From Fasciolopsis buskii (Eukaryota; Platyhelminthes; Trematoda; Plagiorchiida; Fasciolidae): a stretch of DNA of 64,000 nucleotides. The position numbers were made by a program, and so were the translations under genes. The notes under the pieces are model-generated. The model was given only the letters and a program-made list of their open reading frames with translations, ran no database searches and was not told the origin of the DNA. The stretch is taken from the NCBI GenBank assembly GCA_008360955.1, contig LUCM01003868.1, positions 62,001 to 126,000 on the forward strand, in the 5' to 3' direction. Within the stretch, counting starts at the first letter, position 1, and every line of letters begins with the position of its first letter. Positions 56,670-64,000 of the stretch are shown piece by piece.

Positions 56670-59210
56670 GGAAATTATGTTGCCCAATCAGAAAAGCAGA
56701 AACAGTTTATGTACCAGAATTCATTTCCGGAAACACGGAGGAATGATACAATCACAAGTGAATGGACGAGTGAAGAATTTTTCGAAGTTCATTCCTGATG
56801 GAACTTCTCGATCTTATCTTTTTCACAAGGATGGTTACTTTGCCCGTTCTTCACGAATTCTTTCCCGGCTATCAAACCATTTTTGCATTCGAGTTCGGCC
56901 AATTAAAATGACGGGCAAAGTTTTAAACCAATTTTAAAAATTCCATCTTACTCCAAATTTCTTCCGTATCCTCATTTTTTTCTCCATCCCGAAAATTGAA
57001 ACATGCTGATGATGACGCTTTTTGCCAAACTATTTCTAATTGCACAGATTTCAGAAAATTCCCTGTGATTCCACCTCGAATTGGAAGTTTCGCCCCTTTT
57101 TACCCAAGTACAGTACACCACGAAAGTCACCTAAATGCTTGGAATGCATTTTCAGTCTTCCTCGCTCATCTTTCTCTTCAAACCCTATCGATGTGAGCTC
57201 CAAACCTACTATCCAGATGTAATTCTTTGAAGTATTCCGGAGTTTGCCTAGATATCAGTCTAGGACGGAAGTCTCGTATTTAGTACATTGCGGGGGACAC
57301 TGTGACGCTGATCTTCTGAAACAAAACGCAGTTATTTCCGAATCCGGCCAAATATTGTTTCGAAATTCCCGTGTCTGTGTGCTCTTCCTTTCTTGGGGTA
57401 TTGCAAAGATCCTCGTCTCGGATTGACAAGTACCGGCTGCGTCTGAACACTCCTTTTTGATTCTCCTTTGACTGAACTTGTCGTTCACCTCCCTGAATAC
57501 GGCTCAGTTTCAGCCCACAAAATATGACATGATCCAACCTACCCACAATACACGGATTGTTTCCCATACCACTCCCAATCATCCACTCGATCTGAATGGC
57601 AACACATTTTCAGAGTTATCACCTGTCAAGCCTGACAAGCATACTGACCAATAAGGACAGAACTAGAACGAAATAAGTTTCTAAATTTGGTTGATATTTT
57701 ATTTAATTTTGCATATCATTTGCATTTACCTTTATAGTATGCTAATTCCAGCGGAGAATTGTAAACATGCAAACATGCTGTTTGAAAAGTCTATCATGCT
57801 AAATACAATTATGAGATTGCAGAATTTTCGATGAATTACAGTGTGCCTGCCCGGCCAATGAACTGGTTGTTCTCTTAAATCCAGAATACCTTTCCATTTA
57901 TCTGAATTAGTGTGCAAAGTTTTGATCTGTTCCCCGCCTCCTATGACTAGCGAAAACCGGTTCCTTTCATGATTCTCACTGTTTCCCCAACCTGTCTGAC
58001 GACATATGTGCACCGACACAAACACACAGACAAACAAACCACCTGACTGAGAAACGAATGTTTTAGCATGCAAACGTGGACAAGATTAATCATGAACGCA
58101 GGAAATCGAAGTACTACTTGACTCGAGTCTTTTCTCGATTACGTCCTGTTGGTCGCATCAAGAGAATATCCCAACACCTAATTTCCTTGCTTAGATGATC
58201 CGCATTCCAAGTCCCCAAGACGTGGTTCCTTTACTTAGACTAGCAATTTTATTGGAATTACTTGATCAAACGGAACAACTTTATCTAGAAAATTTCACAC
58301 GCACACAGGCATCCTGGTACTCCGTTCTGTCCAGGTACCCGTTCGTTTCCGTTTAGTCCAGTCTAACATGTCTCAGTTGCTCTTCTGTTTTCTCGAAATC
58401 ATCGCATTGTGATTCTTTCCACTTCCGAAATCGCATTCTTTGCCTAAAGACAATAGATAAAACTTATCTTTCAGCTCGCCAACAAATTATCATAGTTAAT
58501 GTGCACTGCAATTCTCAGTTCAGATTTTTTCTGAATAATCCGCTGTAAAAGCGATACATTAGGAAAAAAGCGGTGAACTATTTTTCCTCAATTAGGTAAT
58601 GACCGATTGTCTGCAATTCACACAGCCATGGGCAGAGTGAAACGGTCACATATTTTCCATCCTTTATCGATCCAACAAAATGAGACTAAATAAAGTCGAG
58701 ACAGTTTACATCTGTTTACACAACCCCAGCTGCTTGGGTAGCTGCATAATCAGCAAATCTCTTGCAGATACCAAAACTTGGTCCTGTGGAAGCTTCATAC
58801 AAAAATGATGATGTTGACTTCCCGATGAATCATACGTTTGGGGTCTCCGTTGGTTTACAAGTATGATTTACGAGTGACAATACCGGGGACAGTCCAATCG
58901 AACCTTCGCAAGAAGAGACCATGCTGCGTCAGTATCATGACTCACATTTCTTTATTCAAAGTCTATAAAACCTCAATGTGTTAATTTCCAATGAACTCGA
59001 TACTATTTTGCTGTCCGAGAAGAATCTTACAACTCGCGCCACTTTACTTCATTTTGTCTGTTTGACTGTTGTTGTGTCGAACTTTCGGATCATTGCTAAA
59101 ATAAATCAAAAATTACACAAAGGAATATATCTCTTAGAAAAGCGTCTAACAGTAGTCCTTACTTTCAAGGGTTCAATGAGGAGTTACGAGAACTGATTTT
59201 CCATTCAGAC
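56670..59210. other. Unassigned stretch
   Basis: Frames on the minus strand at 57582-57280 and 58073-57732 exceed 100 codons, but neither has splice sites, domains or poly(A) context that I can support. Confidence 0.35.
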
Positions 59211-59318
59211 TCAAATATGGACAAGGTCAAAAGTGTTTTCGTTGTTGTTGTTGTTGTTGTTGCTGACGTTGAGTTTGCCGTTTTCGTTGCCGTTGCTTTC
59301 GGTGTTCGCGTAGGCAAT
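59211..59318 (-). CDS. Candidate C-terminal exon with Asn run, gene unknown
   Basis: A good acceptor (TCGATTGTTTCTCAG) is followed by 35 codons to a TGA. It reads IAYANTESNGNENGKL, then VSN with seven further Asn and ENTFDLVHI. The (AAC)n tract underlies the run; the other two frames, reading Thr or Gln runs, are also open for part of the way, so the frame is not certain. No family is recognised. It may pair with the candidate microexon at 63556-63516, which ends in phase 0. Confidence 0.35.
   Translation of the reverse strand: MAYANTESNGNENGKLNVSNNNNNNNENTFDLVHI
59239..59262. repeat. GTT/AAC trinucleotide repeat
   Basis: Eight tandem GTT units on the + strand, inside the candidate minus-strand exon. 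Confidence 0.85.
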
Positions 59319-59454
59319 CTGAGAAACAATCGAAATAACCATGATCAGTAATTGCACATAACAGTAGACAAAAAAATTGATAAGATGATAAGATGAGGTT
59401 TAACTGACCAATCCCTGGCGAATTTCACATGTGCATCGCTTCTACACCTCCAGT

Positions 59455-59515
59455 CACACACACACACATGCACAAACACACACGCACGCATATACACGCA
59501 CATGAGCACACAGAG
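59455..59515. repeat. CA-rich microsatellite
   Basis: Interrupted ACAC/CACGCA run. Confidence 0.8.
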
Positions 59516-60649
59516 TACATCGGTTTGAGCGAGGATTTCCTGTTTTTGTAGACTGAATCCTTTCTTTGAATCTCGATAATGTCTGATGACATTTGAAGTG
59601 TATAGTTTTAATCCACTTCATTTTTTACATACTGTTTAAAGCATGAGATCATCTTATCTAACGGAGAGCACATTTTTTAATCCTCCTGTTCATCGGAAAA
59701 TGCCATTTAGACAGAACAAATCTCCTCTTATGTGAACTGATTAGAGGATTTAAATTGTAAATTTGTTCTTCTAATTCTCTTTCTACTACCATCGTGGAGT
59801 TCAGTTGCTGAATGATGTACACTACTCCGTTTCCAATGTTAATCTGGTCTGCATAGCCAGATTCCTTTGTGTTCGCAAATTAATTACTAATCACCTAGTC
59901 TTGGATTCCCAGTGAACGCCTGATTCATGTTGTCTGCTACTGACTTCTCACAAAGTTTCAAATGCTGATTACCGATGTCACACGGAAAATCCAAAAAATT
60001 TGCATTCCCATCGGAAAACAGTATTGAAGTGTGAACTCTGTTTATTGGCATTCTCTTGGAATGTCCTATTGTTTATCTAGTGAATAGACCTCACACATTT
60101 GTCATGTCTATTACGAATAGTCGGCGAGAAGACTGTCCTCATAGCATTTCACGAAAGCGACTTAAACAGACTTTATTAAATCCACTTGATGCTTTCATTC
60201 TAACGATCTGGGTATTGGGATAAATAAATCAGCTATTGCAATTAAGTGAACTTCATTCAGTTCACCAATCTATGTAATAAATCTGGTGATTTAGGCTTTA
60301 GAGGCGACTGGGTTCTCAGAAATCGAACAACTGATCTGCCCTGATCACTTTAAGTGATGGAAAGATCTGCGAATAACGTTCAAAAGTGTGTCCGTTGATT
60401 CAGCTCAATATGCTAGATTCAATAGACCAAAATCATCGGCAGCTTCATTTCCTTGTGTTTAATGAGTTATTAAAAATAGTCTTGGGAAATATACCAGCAA
60501 GGTCATACAACTTATTTTTTCTGATATTAGTTCATTGTCGCATCCTCGTCATCATCACTATACCACTGCTACTGCTATTGCAATTGTTACTGCCACTAAT
60601 ACTACTAATACTACAACAATTAATACTACCAACAAAAAGCTCAGATTAA

Positions 60650-61326
60650 TTGTTGTTTTTAATGAGCAAGTCAACATTTGGACTAACAAAACTGAAGTAT
60701 GCAGAATCAGCTCGGTTGTCATCCAGTCGTAGGACTACCTTCTGCACCCGAAAACTGAAATGTACACCCCGCGGATCTTTCCACAAAGTACAGTGGACTG
60801 CCTTCAAAAAATGGAGAAAGCCTGACCGTTCTCACATTGAAGATGGCTCACTGAAAGCGAAATTGAGTAAATCACCATCACGCTTATTAGTATTCCCTTG
60901 CACCATTCTTATTAATACCTTTTTTCCATTAGTGTCACATGTTGCATCAAACATTTATTACTGTCCTTGTCCTTTATTGCCGATTCTTTTAAAGTTAAGG
61001 AAATAGCGCCCTACATTTACAAAGTAAAATGTTTCGCCGATTCCATGTGTATTTCTCACTTTTCTTCAACGGAACAAAGTGGCGTGCATTTGCTTACAAA
61101 GTGGATATTACCTGTCAATGGTTTCATGGTAGAGGGACCTATTAAGACAAGAACAGTTGGCTTCTCGATCAGCTGTCTCCGCTTTAAAAAAGCGCGAAAA
61201 GAAAACGTGAATCAAAAATCCCGAAGTTCAAGCGAAATTTTGCTTCCAAGAGGAGCAAGTTCTATCCAAAAATACAGTTTTGATTCGTGGCAGCAAGATA
61301 AAGAACTAAAGTGGCACTCTTGTTAA
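60650..61326 (+). CDS. Two overlapping unassigned open frames
   Basis: The frame at 60650-61006 (118 codons) is Lys/Arg/Ser-rich at first (SKSTFGLTKLKYAESARLSS) and hydrophobic at its end. The frame at 60967-61326 (119 codons) reads KEIAPYIYKVKCFADSMC and ends KELKWHSC. They are in different frames, have no clear splice sites and match no family that I know. Chance is quite possible; two long frames in a row in AT-rich DNA is the only reason to list them. Confidence 0.2.
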
Positions 61327-63515
61327 ATGGTGAATGATCCTGGATTTCTTGTTTGAGTAGCTTATCGAAGTCACTGGAGTAAAATTTCACGCAGGTTATC
61401 TATTTACAGTATAGAATATAATGGAAAAGAAAATCCATATGGAATAATCTATTTAATTGTTTCATGTAAATTTAACCCTGGATGAGCTGTCGGATGTTTT
61501 TATCAAGTTCGTGTTCTGTACATATCCTATTCCCTTTATCACTTCAGTTATTAACCTACCGCGTTCGACGGAATTCACCGCGGCACAAAAGTAGGGCGAT
61601 TTCAGGTGTTCCCATATAAATTCAAGCTGCATGCAAATAGACTGCGACTCCGAGGAATTTCATATTTTTCCTCCAAGTCATTAAAAAATATCAGAAGGTC
61701 AGCTTGGAAAAAAGTAAATTCCAAGGTGATATCTTGTCTAGTTCCCCGTAGATCTGTTTGGTAATCTCATCGATTCACTCCTGCCTCACATCACTATATT
61801 GTCCACGTCCTCGTTAAATCGTGCTATGGTATTTATTCAGTATCAGGTGCCTTAATCATGCAGTGTCAAACTGTTTGACGTATCCTAAACATTTTTCTTA
61901 TTTTTGTTTCATTCTGGTTCCATGAATTTCAATTCTTAGTTATCTGAAAAGTGATGTTTTCGCTTTGACACTGATTCATGTTCCACTGGTTGCTATAGTC
62001 AATTCAAAATATTTAGCATACCTGCTTTTGGAATAGGCTTTACAAAATCTGCCACGCGTGTTGTCCGTTCGATCATGATTTCATGTGATGCATGTAGTGT
62101 CACGTGACCGCAGTTCTTTGTGCCAATTCTTAGATGACCTTGGTCCACATCACTGTAGCAGCTGTTTTTGAACTATTCTGTTCCTCCAAAACTAGTCAGA
62201 ATCATGCGACGAAAACTTGTTACCATCCCAATTCCGAAATGCCAGGTCTTTGGAGTTCATTAGCCATGACCTAGGTTGGATTAAATACCACTTTCTCGAA
62301 CAGTGTGCACCGAAAACACTTGAATCACCTATGAATTGTTGGGGCCCTCGTCACGTGATTCGATATCCTACTGAAAATTCCAACAGTAGTGGTAATTTTA
62401 ACCAGAAACTTAGAACAGGCCGGTTAAGAGTAGTCCGAGGCCACTAAACGAATATTAGATGAGGCTCAGAAACTGATAAATAACAGAGAACCTATAGTCC
62501 ATGCCAAGACAGTTATTAACTATTTACCCAACAATAATATATATTAGCCGATGAAAGGCATCATCTCCAGAATCGTGTTAGATGGGGCAGAAAAGAAGTA
62601 GGCGGAATGAACGGTGATCACCAATTTTACTCACTTTTAGTTAGCTAATGACCCAAAGGATTAGTTAGTTGGCCAAAACCATACTTGGTGAACAGTTTGA
62701 GTAACCAAATCTTGGGGCCCTAGTTGAGAGATATGGCAGCAAGTTATATGGAATAATTGCTGTTGTCATAGTGATACCAAGAATGCTAATGAACTTGGTG
62801 TGTGAAGTGAGGCGTGGTATAGTGTTCATGTTTTGTGACGGTCAAGTAGAGCAAAAAAAGAGAAAGAAATGAAAGGGTGTCTAACAACTGCCACGGAAAA
62901 AGCTGTTAGATCAGAACCTTCTTTTATTTACGCGTATTCGATTGAAATTGGCTACTAATTATGGTCTCCACTAATTCGAATACCCAGAACACTTTAGTCG
63001 AGTCAACAGGGTAAACCCCGCTGAGCATCTGGCTTAAAATAACCATGTCACCGACGTTTATCATGACTTATAAAATCTCTTCTGAAAGTCGGTTACCTGA
63101 ATCGTTCATTACTTACGATTACAACAAATTAGTCATTCATTTGTCGTCTTCTAACTGACTGAGAACAGTCGGAATAGAAGGCGAATACCAGTTTTACTCA
63201 CAATCTTCCAATTCATTTAAATGGGTCAAGGAAACTACTTGCTTTAAATTGGACTGGCAGCTGACTAACGTTGTACCTAATGGTATCTACCCAATGAGAT
63301 CAAAACAAAACGTGATCGAAAGGACTTAAGGACAGAGTAAACGAGAAGCAAGCGAAGAGCACGAATAACAGGTTAGTCGGATTAAATTATGTCCAATTAG
63401 CAGATTGTTATAGTCTTGTCCAAAATTCGTTTGTCAGATTAAATACCACACTTCTCCCCGGGCTCGGATTATTGAGAGTGAAACACAATTGGGTAATACT
63501 TCGAAAAGAACTCAC

Positions 63516-63556
63516 AAAGGCTTCCAGGGGAAACTGCTGCATCAGCTTGTTCTTGC
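63516..63556 (-). CDS. Candidate 41-base microexon, gene unknown
   Basis: A strong acceptor (TGTTGTTGTTGCAG) and donor (GTGAGT) enclose 41 bases reading KNKLMQQFPLEAF in the phase that ends at 0. This would join to the phase-0 start of the exon at 59318. Unusually small exons are common in flatworm genes. No protein family is recognised. Confidence 0.3.
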
Positions 63557-64000
63557 CTGCAACAACAACAGTGGATTATTGTAAAATACAACACTTTTAG
63601 GAAAACGTATTAGGATGAATATGGTTAAAAGTGAAAGTCGTTTACCTGTTAAGCCAACATTTAACCAGCCACATTCACAACTTCAATGCTTTCATCCATT
63701 TACTGTATTGAGGTCAAATATATGTAAAGAGATGGGTGCTTTAAATTTTCTAACTCTACCAAAGTCACAGAAAAGTTGGGCCCACCACTTTATTTTCATA
63801 TACATTCAGATACGGCTTCTGCATTCTGTTTGAAGTCACAGCCTCACTGACAAACGGCTCTCTTTATCGATTTTCCATTCCGGTCTGACCGAAAGTAACA
63901 ACAACTGTTTCCGTTCTCAAGGGGACACCATCCGCCATAATTCCAAGAGGTTCCATCTTATATTCCTTTTCTCGACTATTTGAAACCCCTGAGCGAGTCG
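63557..64000. other. Right edge, nothing recognised
   Basis: Contains one 72-codon + frame with no support. It may hold more of the minus-strand gene's intron. Confidence 0.3.

Larger units (their letters stand above)
59319..63515. other. Possible intron of a minus-strand gene, with unexplained plus frames
   Basis: Contains a CA-rich microsatellite (59455-59515), an ACT/AAT-type trinucleotide stretch (60545-60625) and two overlapping + frames of 118 and 119 codons at 60650-61326 that I cannot assign. Confidence 0.35.

Noticed and set aside
57280..58073. Minus frames of 100 and 113 codons
   Set aside because: Overlapping alternative frames, no splice context and no recognisable family.

Overview
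The window is eukaryotic nuclear DNA, most likely from a flatworm and probably a digenean trematode. Three things point there: split genes with AT-rich introns of about 0.9-5.5 kb, a 190-residue myophilin/transgelin-type muscle protein, and abundant decayed copies of one endonuclease/reverse-transcriptase non-LTR retrotransposon family plus Ty3/gypsy pieces of the kind that fills fluke genomes. There are no operons, CRISPR arrays or other bacterial features. Most short open frames are background.

Two genes are well supported. (1) The 3' end of an IST1 homologue (ESCRT-III regulator) lies on the + strand. Its last two coding exons are at 1423-1765 and 7287-7516; the N-terminal exons lie off the left edge. 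(2) A complete four-exon transgelin/calponin-family (myophilin-like) gene lies on the - strand at 52177-44515. Every splice phase agrees, giving 190 residues and a poly(A) signal.

Between them, 18-38 kb holds weaker evidence for unrecognised split genes. On the - strand at 25.8-23.4 kb there is a beta-strand-rich exon series that may be part of an alpha-2-macroglobulin/thioester-protein (CD109-like) gene. On the + strand at 20.5-37.1 kb there is an exon series ending in a convincing terminal exon with a poly(A) signal. A membrane-protein-like frame lies at 18.7-18.2 kb on the - strand. On the far right are an Asn-rich candidate last exon (59318-59211, -) and a candidate 41-base microexon (63556-63516, -).

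Mobile DNA dominates the rest. Non-LTR copies lie at 0.06-1.17, 2.4-3.8, 5.75-6.2, 10.4-11.7, 12.6-12.9, 16.0-16.3, 18.8-20.0 (-) and 54.4-56.3 kb. Ty3/gypsy remnants lie at 9.2-10.3 (-, integrase) and 38.9-40.8 kb (+, gag-protease-RT-integrase). Three copies of a 110-bp repeat surround and enter the transgelin locus and carry a hammerhead-like core. Several tRNA-derived repeat fragments, simple repeats, a composite inverted repeat bounded by TA tracts, and one 25-base assembly gap complete the picture. No search or alignment could be run; identities come from reading translated motifs and splice sites.
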